Part shown: piece by piece, positions 15,790-26,600 of the stretch
Layout of the letters: every line of letters begins with the position of its first letter
Numbering within the stretch: position 1 is the first letter of the stretch
Assembly (NCBI GenBank): GCA_019913005.1
Contig: JAIOHL010000341.1
Location: forward strand, 1-42,868
Length of the DNA: 42,868 nt
Reading direction: 5' to 3'
DNA from: Anaerolineae bacterium
GTDB lineage: Bacteria; Chloroflexota; Anaerolineae; Aggregatilineales; J027
Translations under genes and position numbers: made by a program
The notes under the pieces: generated by a model
Told to the model about the DNA's origin: nothing
The model's input: only the letters and a program-made list of their open reading frames with translations
Databases searched by the model: none

Positions 15790-17282
15790 GGCGTACCTCC
15801 ATGTAAGGCATAAGCTAGGACGGATGCTTCATCTGTTTCACTACAAGGCAAGGTCGCGGCGATACGGCCCTTGTGCAAAACGATCACACGATCACACATT
15901 TCTAAAATCTCGTTGATGTCCCCACTGACCATCACGATTCCCATGCCGCGATCCAGCAATTGATTCATTAAGTGATAAATCTCAGTCTTGCCCCCGATAT
16001 CAACCCCTTGGGTTGGCTCGTCACATAACAGGATGTGCGGGGAGGTCGCCAGCCATTTGGAGAGGATAACTTTTTGTTGATTGCCGCTCGACAAATGCCG
16101 GGTCTTAAAATCGTGACTAGGGGCTTCAATACCAAGTTTGCGGATGTAATAGGCACTCAATTGGGCTTCCTGTTGATGGTCTATAAACGGCCCGGCGGGG
16201 GCTTTTTCCAAACTGGCAAGGTGGATGTTTTCTCTGATGTTCATTTCCAAGACAAGACCCTGCTGCTGGCGGTTTTCAGTTAATAAGCCAATACCATACT
16301 GGATAGCATCTTGTAGGGAACGGATTTGCACACGATGACGGTTAATATAAAAATCCCCTTCGTCCACGGGTTCAAGACCAAAGATTGCCCGCAGAATAGC
16401 CGTTCGGCCTGATCCCACCAATCCGGTAATGCCTAAAATTTCGCCCTCGCGGAGGGTAAAGCCGATGTCCTCAAAAATCCCATAACGGGTCAGCCCTTGC
16501 ACTCGCAAGAGTTCCGCCCCATATTGGGCTTGGCGTTGAGGAAATTTTTCTGAGAGGTGTCGCCCCAGAATCAAAGTCGAAATCGTATCGAGTGAGTGTT
16601 CCTTCACGTCCAGTGTTGCCACTACCTGCCCGTCCCGCAAAATCGTCGCACGGTCACAGTGATTTTTGACTTCATCCAAACGATGGCTGATGAACAGAAT
16701 CGCCACCCCCTGATGTTTTAATGCTTGCACGGAATGAAAGAAATTTTCGGTTTCGTGGTGTGTCAGCCGTGCGGTTGGTTCATCCATAATCAGCAGTTGG
16801 ATATTTTGATGGAGGGCCTTTGCCAACTGTACCATTTGTTGCTGTGCGATGGAAAGGCTGCCGACCTTTACCTTAAATGAGACCTCTAACCCTACCTTTT
16901 CCAGTAGAATAGCGGTTTGTCGGTGAATACGTTTCCAATCAATAAAGGGCAAAATGGCTTGTTTAGGTTCACTGCCGAGGAAGATATTTTCAGCGATGGT
17001 CAGTTCAGGGAGAAGATTGAGTTCTTGATACAACATCCCCACCCCGGCTTTTTGGGCATCATAGGGCGAGTGGAAATTTTGCAGCACATCATTTAAATAG
17101 ATTTCGCCAGAGGTGGGCGGATAGACACCGCCAATAATTTTGGCGAGGGTAGATTTGCCAGCGCCATTTTCACCCAACAAGGCATGAATCTCACCTGCAT
17201 GGACTTCTAGATCAACAGCTTGAAGTGCCATCACGCCGGGAAATTGTTTACTCACCTCGCGAAGTTTCAAGATTGCGCTCAA
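15786..17282 (-). CDS. Sugar ABC transporter ATP-binding protein with two ATPase domains (RbsA type)
   Basis: 498 residues, the usual length for CUT2 ATPases. The N-terminal domain has an intact Walker A GENGAGKST (37-45), a signature-like SIAQQQM and Walker B LLIMDEP. The C-terminal domain has the degenerate P-loop GLVGSGRTAI typical of the second half of these proteins, a signature LSSGNQQK and Walker B ILLCDEPTQGVD. The start is TTG 17282 with TAGGAG 8 nt upstream. First gene of the minus-strand transporter operon, coupled to the permease-GAF-HTH gene by an ATGA overlap. Confidence 0.92.
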   Translation of the reverse strand: MSAILKLREVSKQFPGVMALQAVDLEVHAGEIHALLGENGAGKSTLAKIIGGVYPPTSGEIYLNDVLQNFHSPYDAQKAGVGMLYQELNLLPELTIAENIFLGSEPKQAILPFIDWKRIHRQTAILLEKVGLEVSFKVKVGSLSIAQQQMVQLAKALHQNIQLLIMDEPTARLTHHETENFFHSVQALKHQGVAILFISHRLDEVKNHCDRATILRDGQVVATLDVKEHSLDTISTLILGRHLSEKFPQRQAQYGAELLRVQGLTRYGIFEDIGFTLREGEILGITGLVGSGRTAILRAIFGLEPVDEGDFYINRHRVQIRSLQDAIQYGIGLLTENRQQQGLVLEMNIRENIHLASLEKAPAGPFIDHQQEAQLSAYYIRKLGIEAPSHDFKTRHLSSGNQQKVILSKWLATSPHILLCDEPTQGVDIGGKTEIYHLMNQLLDRGMGIVMVSGDINEILEMCDRVIVLHKGRIAATLPCSETDEASVLAYALHGGTP

Positions 17283-17313
17283 TTGAAATGCTCCTAAATT
17301 GCTCTAACTCTCG

Positions 17314-17397
17314 ATTATAGCCAACAGGTTCTAGTTTGGAGTGAAAATAAGAGATTTTTGCACTCTCTTTGCACTCGTCGCACTTGTTTTGCACCCC
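17314..17397 (-). promoter_or_regulatory. Minus-strand promoter with upstream 11-bp-spaced GTGCAAA direct repeats
   Basis: A perfect -10 box TATAAT lies at 17319-17314 on the minus strand with no recognisable -35. Upstream, TTGCAC-type units (+ strand) begin at 17358, 17369, 17378 and 17389, where the third reads TCGCAC. The spacing is 11, 9 and 11 bp. Such two-by-two direct repeats on one DNA face are typical of activator sites. They would serve the operon starting at 17282, and perhaps the divergent operon too. The binding protein is unknown; the fused HTH-like domain in this operon is one candidate. Confidence 0.5.
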
Positions 17398-17404
17398 TCT
17401 TGAC

Positions 17405-17427
17405 CCCCAAACACGCTACTTTTGGGG
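17405..17427. promoter_or_regulatory. Palindrome in the divergent promoter region
   Basis: CCCCAAA (17405-17411) and TTTGGGG (17421-17427) are perfect complements separated by 9 nt. The position, between the direct repeats and the plus-strand transporter start, suggests an operator or a short hairpin for the rightward operon. Confidence 0.35.
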
Positions 17428-17507
17428 TAGGTAAAAATAAATTGGGCGTTTTGTTTTGGAGGAAAAGTTGCCTATGAATCTTAGAGATGCCACAAGGAGA
17501 CTCAATC

Positions 17508-18287
17508 GTGGTTGAGAAACCTGCGGCCTTGCGGATGGTCAATATCGAGAAATATTTCGGCTTAGTCCATGCCTTACGCAATATCAATATCGAGGTCGGC
17601 AGCAACGAGATTGTCGGCCTCATTGGGGATAACGGTGCGGGCAAATCCACGCTCGTCAAAATCCTGACCGGTGTGTATCCGCCTAGCAGTGGTGAATTTT
17701 ACATCGCTGGACGCAAGGTGAATCCTAGAACGTACAGTGTCAAACGTGCTCACCAGTATGGCATTGAAACCGTTTATCAAGACAAGTCACTGGGTGAAAA
17801 GCAAGCCCTCTGGCGCAATTTTTTCATCGGACGCCAAATTACCTACCCCTTCGGCTTTATCAATGTAAAAAAAGAAAAAGAGATCGCTCAAGAAATCATG
17901 CTGAATACCATCGGCTTTCGTGGTCGGGGCATCACCGTAAATTCCAAAGTGAACAAACTCTCCGGCGGCGAACGTCAAGGGGTTGCCATCGGGCGGGCCA
18001 TGCACTTTGAAGCCGAATTGATTGTCTTGGATGAGCCAACCGTTGCTTTGTCGCTAAAGGAAGTGCGTAAAGTGCTCAACTTTGTGCATAAGATCAAAGA
18101 GGGGGGCAAAGCCTGCGTCTACATTACCCATGATATGCAAGACGTTTACGAGGTTTCAGACCGTTTCATCATCATGGATCGTGGCGAAGTGGTTGCCAGC
18201 ATCACCAAAGCGGACATCAGCCTTAAAGCGTTGGATGAATTTCTATTGGGCTATTCGCAAGGCCTCAAGGACAAGGAACTCTCATGA
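17508..18287 (+). CDS. Sugar ABC transporter ATP-binding protein, single ATPase domain (FrcA-like)
   Basis: 259 residues from GTG 17508, chosen because AAGGAG lies 8 nt upstream. The open frame extends to ATG 17487, but that start has no properly spaced ribosome-binding site. Motifs: Walker A GDNGAGKST (40-48), signature LSGGERQ, Walker B LIVLDEPTVAL and switch histidine in YITHDMQDVY. Unlike the ATPase of the facing operon it has only one nucleotide-binding domain, the layout known for fructose-type FrcA transporters, so it would act as a homodimer. Its stop overlaps the permease start (ATGA). Confidence 0.9.
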   Translation: MVEKPAALRMVNIEKYFGLVHALRNINIEVGSNEIVGLIGDNGAGKSTLVKILTGVYPPSSGEFYIAGRKVNPRTYSVKRAHQYGIETVYQDKSLGEKQALWRNFFIGRQITYPFGFINVKKEKEIAQEIMLNTIGFRGRGITVNSKVNKLSGGERQGVAIGRAMHFEAELIVLDEPTVALSLKEVRKVLNFVHKIKEGGKACVYITHDMQDVYEVSDRFIIMDRGEVVASITKADISLKALDEFLLGYSQGLKDKELS

Positions 18288-19399
18288 AAAGGGCACGTTC
18301 AGTTTTTTCGTTCTTGGGCAAGATCGAGGCCCTACCTGTCTTTGCCGTCATGTTAATTATGTACGGCACGTTTATGGTCTTTGCTCCAGATGTCTTTATG
18401 AAATACCGCATCTACATGTCCATTCTCCAGACCGTCACCCCGCCCTTAATCCTCGCGCTCGGACTGACCTTTGTGATTACTGCCGGGGAAATTGACCTCA
18501 GTTTTCCTGCGATTGTGGCCCTGTCCGGTTTTGTATTTGCATGGGGGTATCAAAATCTCGATCAAGAGTTGGGGCAGACATGGGCAACGTGGGCTAGTTT
18601 CGCGCTGGCGTTGGGGGCAGGCGCTTTGGCCGGATTTATCAATGGTTTCCTGATTGCCAAAATCGGCGTTCCTTCGATTATGGCGACCCTTGCAGCCCAA
18701 TTTTTCTGGTATGGGGTGACGATTGTACTAGCGGGTGGGCGCTCATGGCGTCTTAAAGGTATTCAAGAAGACCCAGTTTGGGAGCTTTTTGTCCGCCGCA
18801 TCTATGGCATTATTCCCCAACAAGGCCGCGCTCCCATTGGCGTACCGACCCAAGCGCTGTGGGCCTTAGGTCTGGCGATCTTTTTGTGGTTTATCCTCAA
18901 TCGGCACAAGTTTGGAGAAGCCATCATGTTCATTGGCGATAACCCCAACGTCGCGCAGGTGATGGGCGTCAATGTAGTGGCGACCAAAATTCGCCTTTTT
19001 ACCATGATGGGTGTAATTGCTGCGTTCGCCGGACTCATTCTGACGCTACAAGTCACCGTTTCTTATCCTACACAGGGCGAGGGAATGCTGCTGCTGGTAA
19101 TGGCGGCTGTGTTCATCGGCGGTACGTCCATTGCAGGCGGCTATGGCGCAATTATTGGGACATTTTTTGGTGCTTTTATCATCATCTCCCTAGAACCGGG
19201 GATTGTCGCCACAAAGGTGAGTGGTTATTGGGTTCAGTTGATTGAAGGTTTAGTGCTGGGTGCTTCCGTTGTCCTCCATGTCCTCATTGGAGAACAGAAC
19301 ATCGCCAATTTCTCGGATCGCATTCGTCGTTGGAGTACGCCAACTCGTTTGGTGAAAACGGCATCCCAGCCAGAAAACTTAAGAAAGGAGCAAACATAG
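18284..19399 (+). CDS. Sugar ABC transporter permease (RbsC/FrcC type)
   Basis: 371 residues with about eight to ten hydrophobic segments. Family motifs are clear: LALGLTFVITAGEIDLSFPA near residue 60, LAGFINGFLIAKIGVPSIMATLA, and VMAAVFIGGTSIAGGYGAIIG near 275. There is a somewhat long loop near residues 145-185 and a basic tail. Unlike the permease of the facing operon it ends without any added domain, which makes the fusion there stand out. Second gene of the plus-strand CUT2 operon. Confidence 0.9.
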   Translation: MKRARSVFSFLGKIEALPVFAVMLIMYGTFMVFAPDVFMKYRIYMSILQTVTPPLILALGLTFVITAGEIDLSFPAIVALSGFVFAWGYQNLDQELGQTWATWASFALALGAGALAGFINGFLIAKIGVPSIMATLAAQFFWYGVTIVLAGGRSWRLKGIQEDPVWELFVRRIYGIIPQQGRAPIGVPTQALWALGLAIFLWFILNRHKFGEAIMFIGDNPNVAQVMGVNVVATKIRLFTMMGVIAAFAGLILTLQVTVSYPTQGEGMLLLVMAAVFIGGTSIAGGYGAIIGTFFGAFIIISLEPGIVATKVSGYWVQLIEGLVLGASVVLHVLIGEQNIANFSDRIRRWSTPTRLVKTASQPENLRKEQT

Positions 19400-19471
19400 T
19401 TAAGTCCATATCTCAGACATCCTGCATTACGCACGCCAACAAAAACAGCTTATTTAGGAGGAGCTATCCAA

Positions 19472-20461
19472 ATGAAAAATCTTCGTATCGCATTGGTAGT
19501 TTTAATCGTTGCTACCATTGTCCTGTCGGTCAGTTATACCCCCAAGGCTCAGGCCCGGCAGGATAAACTCGTCGTCTATATGCAGATGGGTGGTACAGCA
19601 GGCGACCCTTCGACCCTTGCCCGCACCAATGGGGCACGTGCCGCCGCCGAAGCCTATGACATTGAATTGGTTGAGCAATATTCCGGTTGGGACCCCCAGA
19701 CGATGATTGACCAATTTAATGAAGCGATGGCCGCCGAACCGGATGGCATTGTCATTATGGGACACCCCGGCGAAGATGCCTTTGCCCCACTGGTAGAAGA
19801 AGCCGAAAACCTCGGCATTATCGTGACCAGTGGTAACAATCCCCTCCCCACACTCGAAGCTAGATACCAGAGCAATGGCTTTGGGTATGCCGGGGCGGAT
19901 TTGTATGAAGGTGGTTATCTAACCGGATTGGCAATGATCGAGGCGGGCCTTCAAGCAGGGGATGAAGCCCTGATTTATGACATCTGGCACCAAGAGGGCC
20001 GCAGCCTGAGCAGTCAAGGCATGTATGATGCCCTGACCGAAGCGGGTGTCAATGTGGAAAAACTAGACGTCACCGATGAAGTAGATAAAGATGTTTCGCT
20101 GGCAGTTCCAATTTTGACGGCCTACATTGAAGCCCACCCCAATCTGCGGGCGATTGGAACCCAACACGGCAACATCACCGCCAATATGATGAACGTTTTG
20201 CAATCTGAGGGCCTAAATCCCGGTGACATCATTGTCGGTGGGATAGACCTTTCCCCTGCGACCATTGAAGGCATTGAAGCAGGTTATATCAGCGCCAGTT
20301 TCGATCAGGTGCTTTACCTGCAAGGGTATTACCCCATTCAACAGATTTGGCTGACCAAGAGTTATAAAATTCCGGGTCTCCATATCAACACGGGTGTCGG
20401 CATTGTCACCCCCGAAAATATTGCCGATATCGCGCCACTCATTGAACAAGGGATTCGCTAG
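19472..20461 (+). CDS. Sugar ABC transporter substrate-binding protein (CUT2 family)
   Basis: 329 residues. A signal peptide (IALVVLIVATIVLSVSYTPKAQA) is followed by a periplasmic-binding-protein fold with ARTNGARAAAEAYDIELVEQY, EAMAAEPDGIVIMGHPGEDAF and ADLYEGGYLTGLAMIEAG, as in ribose-type binders. A strong TAGGAGGAG site precedes ATG 19472. The 72-nt gap from the permease gene has no terminator, so it is co-transcribed while having its own strong translation start, as expected for an abundant binding protein. Ligand unknown. Confidence 0.9.
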   Translation: MKNLRIALVVLIVATIVLSVSYTPKAQARQDKLVVYMQMGGTAGDPSTLARTNGARAAAEAYDIELVEQYSGWDPQTMIDQFNEAMAAEPDGIVIMGHPGEDAFAPLVEEAENLGIIVTSGNNPLPTLEARYQSNGFGYAGADLYEGGYLTGLAMIEAGLQAGDEALIYDIWHQEGRSLSSQGMYDALTEAGVNVEKLDVTDEVDKDVSLAVPILTAYIEAHPNLRAIGTQHGNITANMMNVLQSEGLNPGDIIVGGIDLSPATIEGIEAGYISASFDQVLYLQGYYPIQQIWLTKSYKIPGLHINTGVGIVTPENIADIAPLIEQGIR

Positions 20462-20483
20462 TCCATCCCCGGTAAATGCTTTG

Positions 20484-20514
20484 GGCCTCTCAACAGAGGG
20501 GCCTAGAGTATTTT
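20484..20514 (+). terminator. Probable terminator after the CUT2 operon
   Basis: GGCCTCT (20484-20490) pairs with AGAGGGGCC (20495-20503) with a two-base bulge and a 4-nt loop, followed by AGAGTATTTT. It lies 23 nt past the binding-protein stop. Confidence 0.45.
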
Positions 20515-20519
20515 AACCG

Positions 20520-20546
20520 CGTCAGCCTTTTGTCAGCCTTTTGCAA
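20520..20546 (+). promoter_or_regulatory. Tandem 11-bp repeat upstream of the macroglobulin gene
   Basis: The 11-mer GTCAGCCTTTT occurs twice back to back from 20521 and 20532, and a third, degenerate unit (TGCAA) follows at 20542. CGTCA, TGTCA and TGCAA are on an 11-bp period in the same orientation relative to the gene as the TGTCR units of the propeller promoters. A -10 box is less clear here; TAGCAA at 20560 is the nearest candidate. Confidence 0.4.
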
Positions 20547-20653
20547 GACGGGCATGGGGTAGCAATTGAACAGACGTGGCCTGCGCGTTCAACAGAAGCA
20601 TAAGCCCCATGTTATAACCTCGTGAAAAGTAATTTTGACGAGGGAGATCTCAA

Positions 20654-23600
20654 ATGTTCAAGCGCAAGCGTGTTTTGGTATCGCTACCATTGGCGCTGAT
20701 AATCTGTACGGTTATTTTTGCCCTCATAAGACCGAATTCTCCACAGGCCTCTCCACCCAATCAAGCTGGAAACATTGCACCAAAGATTATTGAAACATCA
20801 CCGGAAAATGGCGAAGAACTAGGTCTCCAACGTTCAGTCGAGTTTACCTTTGACCGTCCTATGAATATGGAAAGTGGCGGTATCTTTAGTGTTGACCCCG
20901 CTATAGAAGGCGGCGTATGGGAATGGGTAGATGGGGGACGTATTCTCAGGTTTTCCCCTCCACTCGAAGGGTATCCAACCGACAGTGACCTTATCTTCAG
21001 CGTATTTGCTGAGGATACGCAACATGTCGCAATGGAGTCTGCTTATCGGCTTCATGTATTTACCACGAATTCCCTGCAAGTATCGGAAGTGCTACCGGGA
21101 AACGGGGCTGCAAATGTCTCCACCGATACCGTCGTCACGGTTATTTTCAACCGCCCGGTTGTGCCTCTGACCAGCATTGGCTATCAGGCCGATCTGGTTA
21201 ACCCGGTACACATCGAACCAGAAACGACTGGGACGGGCGAGTGGCTCAATACTTCTATCTATACGTTCAAGCCCGAACAGGGATTTATTGGCGGAACGAC
21301 CTATACCGTTACGATTGATGCCGGACTCAAAACCCCGACCGATGCCGTTTTAGAAGAGGATTATCAGTTTAGTTTTTCCACCGTCAAGCCCACGTTTGCC
21401 AATGCACGTGTATTGAACGCGCCGCGTGTGCGCCATACTGAAGAACAAGATGAGGCAGTTGACCGACTGATAGCCGAGCGAGAACTTTTTGCCCCATTTG
21501 ATGTACCCCTAAAACCCATTCTCGAATTGAGTTTTACCCAGCCCATGAATCCTGTTACACAAAACGGCCTGTATATTGAATCGTGGGATGGGGACAGGGT
21601 GCGCATGGGTTATTCATGGTCAATAGATCGTCGGACGGTTCGACTGCGCACACTTGACCCGCTCGCACTCGACTCGATTTTTGTACTGGTTGGGGATGAC
21701 GCCATTCTGCGATCTATGACGGGTGCGGAATTGAATAATGACTATTTGCGACCCTTACGCACCGTACCCTATCCTGATTACTATCGAACGTATCCCGCCG
21801 ATGGCGAACGGAATGTTGACCCCGGCGGCAGTTTCAGTATCTTCTTTAATGCCCCGATGGACGCCGACAGTATCGCCGATAAAATTAAGATAGACCCTGC
21901 GCCGGAAGGTGAAATCGGTGGGTATTATGAAGAATGGCGTAATGCCTATTTTGTGATTTTCCGAAGCCTGCCCAATGTCAATTACGCCATTACCCTAGAA
22001 CCGGGGATGCGGGATATTTATGGCAATGAAATTACCACGCCCACCGAAATCAATTTTGCGACACGGGCCTATGAGCCGTCGCTTAGGCTGAATGTCCCCG
22101 GTATGATGGCGGTCTACAATGCGTATGACCCCACGACACGCTTGTTTGTCTCCCATCGTAACATTGATACGATTGAATTGCAGCTTTATCGGCTGGATTT
22201 GCCCTCATTGGCAGGGGTAGCCCGCAGCAACAGCCAACCTCACCGGGATAACCGTGCCGACCAACGGCTGCGTTCATGGCAAGTTCCGGTGGCCTCCCCA
22301 TTGAATGTATCACGTGACCGGATGGTGTTGATTTCACCAGAAGAAGTAGATCGCGGTCTGGAAGATTTCGCCTGTCAAGGAGTGGCGGCCCGGCGCTTGA
22401 GTGTAGATATTGAAGCGCGTGTGACCAACGATGACCCCCGCCCGTTGCCTGTTCAGGCCGAAGCTAGTTTTTCAAGCGATACCGTGACCCAATACCCGGC
22501 GGGTACAACCTTTTGGGTGCAAGATGGCCCGCTATGCGCCGAGGGCTATTTGTGGTGGAAGGTCAAGAATTTTGAGGACGAGACGGAAGGGTGGATTCCA
22601 GAGGGCAGCCTCTCCACCTATTTCGTTGAGCCGCTTTCCGATGTGCCCCTGATTGAAAACGGCGAATACAAAGCGCTTGAACCGGGAGCCTATCTACTGT
22701 ATGTCAACTCACCCCAATCCAACAAACGCGGTTATCCCGCCAATACCCATGTGATGATTGTGGCGACGGTCAATATCACGTTTAAGTACAGCCAACATGA
22801 AGCCCTTGCATGGGTTACGAACATGCAAACAGGGAATCCCGAACCCAATTTGTTGGTGAAATTTTACGACAACAAATTCAGCGTGGCCGCTTTTGGGCGC
22901 ACCGATGAAAACGGCCTTGTGCTCGTTGACCTACCCAAACTGGATACCTATGGCACACTCTACGCAGTGGTACAGACACCTGAACATTTCGGCTTCGTCT
23001 CAAACCGTCTCATCTACGGCATCCAACCCGGCGATTTTAATGTCGAGATGGATTACCAACAGAGTAATCAACGTCTGTATCTCTACAGTGATCGCCCGGT
23101 TTATCGCCCCGGTCAGACCGTGTATTTTCGCGGTATCCTGCGTAAACAAGACGATGTGTTGTACACACTCATGCCGGGACACCGAACTGTGCCTATCGAA
23201 ATCTATGATGCGTCGAATCAGAAAATCTACGAGGAGCGCATTGAGGTTAATCCGCAGGGCACATTTTCTGGTGAATTCACATTGGATGAAGAGGCCAGCC
23301 TTGGCAATTATCGTATTGCGGTTGCGTTGCCAAGCTATCAGGAATATTACAATCGCTACACGGGGTACTATTGGAATCTGCCGGGTTTAACCTTTAATGT
23401 GGCCGAGTACCATGCGCCAGAATATGAAGTCCGGGCAGTGCCAGCCGCCGATGAAGTATTGATGGGCGAGATGGTGGATGTGACTATTGATGCTCGATAC
23501 TTTTTTGGGGGCGCAGTCAGCAATGCCCAAATTAAGTGGGTAGCACTGGGTCAAGACTATTACTTTAACTATCAAGGGCGTGGACGCTGGACATTCCAAG

Positions 23601-26600
23601 ATTTTGATTATGACCGCCTCGATACCGAGAACTACATCGAGACGACCTCTGGGGTTTGGGCCGAAAAAGTATCGGAGGGCGAAGGTGTGACCGACGCAGA
23701 AGGCCGTTTTATCGTCCGTCTGCCTGCCGGAGCCGCCAATCACCCCGGTAGCCAAGTCTATACCATTGAAGCCACCGTCACCGATGAAAGCAATCAGCCC
23801 GTCGCAGGGCGTGTGCGGGTGGTGGTGCATCAAGGCAAGGTCTATGTAGGCGTTGCGCCGGACAGCTATTTGAGTCAGGCTGGCAAAACCTCGCGCTTTA
23901 ATTTAATCACGGTGGATTGGGACAGCCAAGCCGTAGCTGATCAGATGGTAGATTACCGCATTGTCGAGCGTCGCTGGACAAGTGTTTTGGAAAAAGACAC
24001 CGACGGACGCATGGCATGGACATGGGATTTGGAAGAAATTGAGGTGGCAAGTGGCTCGGTAACATTGGACGCCGATGGCAAGGGTCAAGTGGAGTATGTG
24101 CCGCCGCGTGGGGGAACCTATAAGCTGTATGCCACCACCCGCGATGATGTGGGCCATGAAATCTTGAGCAGTGGCTTTATGTGGGTGTCCAGTCCTGAAT
24201 ATGTTTCATGGCGACAGCGTAATGATAATCGTGTCACCCTGATTGCGGATGCGGATACCTATCACCCCGGCGATACCGCCCAAATTTTGATACCCAGCCC
24301 ATTTCAAGGGGAAACACTAGCGTTGGTCACGGTGGAGCGCGACAGCTTTTTGCACACCGAAATTATCCATATGGCAACCAATTCGTATGTGTATCAACTG
24401 CCGATTGAAGACCTCTATGCCCCGAATATCTATGTCTCGGTCATGCTGATTAAAGGCATTGACGAACATACGACTTACGCACAGTTTCGATTCGGCATGA
24501 TTCCATTGACGATTGATACCGAGCGATTGGTGATGGATGTCGAAGTCACACCCGTTATGCCAGAGGGTATTGAAACAGTTGGGCCGGGAGATACCGTCAC
24601 CCTTGATGTAAAAACCCGCGATTGGGCAGGTAATCCGGTGAGCGCCGAAGTGGGGATTGGCGTCACGGACTTGTCGGTTCTAGGGCTTATGTCCCCCAAT
24701 AGCCCACCCCTCTTGGAATACTTTTATAGTCGGCGCGGTTTGGGGATTATGACGGCCTCTACCTTAACGATCTCCGCCGATGATTACGTTCAATATGTCA
24801 CCAATGGGCGCAAAGGCGGCGGTGGCGGTGGCGGCGGGTATCCGGGGGTCATCGAAATCCGCCAAGATTTTGTAGATACCCCCCTCTGGGAACCTAGTGT
24901 AGTTACTGATGAAAATGGGGAAGCCCAAGTGAGCATTACCCTGCCCGATAATTTGACCACATGGTATATTGATGCCCGTGCTATTACAACTGACACCGAT
25001 GGACCAATGTTGGTTGGGCAGTCGACAGCGGATTTTATCAGCACCAAACCGCTGCTCATTCGGCCTGTTACCCCACGCTTTTTTGTCGTTGGCGATGAAC
25101 TCAGCATCGGCGCAATTGTCAACAACAACACCCCACGCGAGCAAACCGTACAGGTGGAATTGATTGGCACAGGGTTTGATGTGCTCAATGACGCTGCCCT
25201 CGTCCAAACTGTCACCATTCCGGCACAAGGACGCCAACGGGTGGATTGGCCCATTGTCGTCCTAGATGTTTCGGATATTGATGCGACCTTCACGGTGCGG
25301 AATGAAGATAGTTCCTATACCGATGGCAGTAAGCCGCTGCTTGGTCAAGGCGATGAACGTCTATTGCCTGTCTACCGTTATGTGGCTCATGAGACAGTGG
25401 GTACAGCCGGGGTCTTGGATGGGCCAGAGGCGCGGCGTGTTACTGAAACGATTGAACTGCCTGAACAAGCTGACACCGAACGGGGTAGTCTGCGCATCCG
25501 GCTTGACCACACATTAGCTGGGCCGATGTTGGATGGCCTGAACTATTTGCAGAACTATCCGCACCAATGTATTGAGCAGACGGTCAGTCGTTTTTTGCCG
25601 AATATCATGACTATGCGGGCACTGGCGGAACTCAATCAATCGAACCCGGAACTAAAGCAAAATCTGAATCAGCAAGTGATTTTTGGATTGCAGCGACTTT
25701 ATGCGCTTCAGCATTCCGATGGCGGTTGGGGCTGGTTCCCCGGCGATGCGTCTAATCCCTTAACAACCGCCTATGCTCTGATTGGTTTGAGTGAGGCGCG
25801 TAACAGTGGTTTTGCTGCTGTTGATACCAGTGTCATTGAACGAGCGGGTGACTTTCTCTATGGGTATATTGCCCAACAGGAGGGGAGTGGCGGACTCGAT
25901 AACTTACAGGATTGGCAACTCAATCAACGGACTTTTATCCTCTATGCCCTGAATCGCAGCGCTTACGCCAGTGGCCTAGATTCGGTGACCTACGCGGCCC
26001 GCTTGACATTGATATACGAGCAGCGTCACCGCCTAAATCTGGATGCACAGGCGTTTCTAATGATGAGCATGATGGCGAATGACCCGAATGACCCTCGCCT
26101 TGAAACATTGAAGAGTGATTTCATGAGTGCCGCCACGTTTGCGGGAAGTGCCAGCGCAACTGGGATTCATTGGGAAGATCGGCCTGATTATTACAATTGG
26201 ACAACCGACACCCGCACGACGGCTTTAGTCTTGATGGCACTGGCGCATTATGATGTTACGAATGACCTACTGCCGGGGGCGGTGCGTTGGTTGATGACGG
26301 CACGCCAAGCCGACGCATGGGAGACGACTCAAGAAACCGCATGGTCGGTGATGTCACTCACCGATTGGATGCTGCTGACCCGCGAACTTGAGGCCGACTA
26401 TGCTTTTGGTGTTGATCTTAATGGCGAGGCACTGCTGCCAGAAGATACACGAGTAACACCCGATACGGTGCGTGAATCGCAGCGTCTGCGAGTTGAGATC
26501 GAAGAATTATTGTGGGATGAGGCCAATCAAGTGGTCATCACGCATGGCGATGGGCCGGGAAATCTGTATTACACCCTCCATTTGACGACATTTTTGGATG

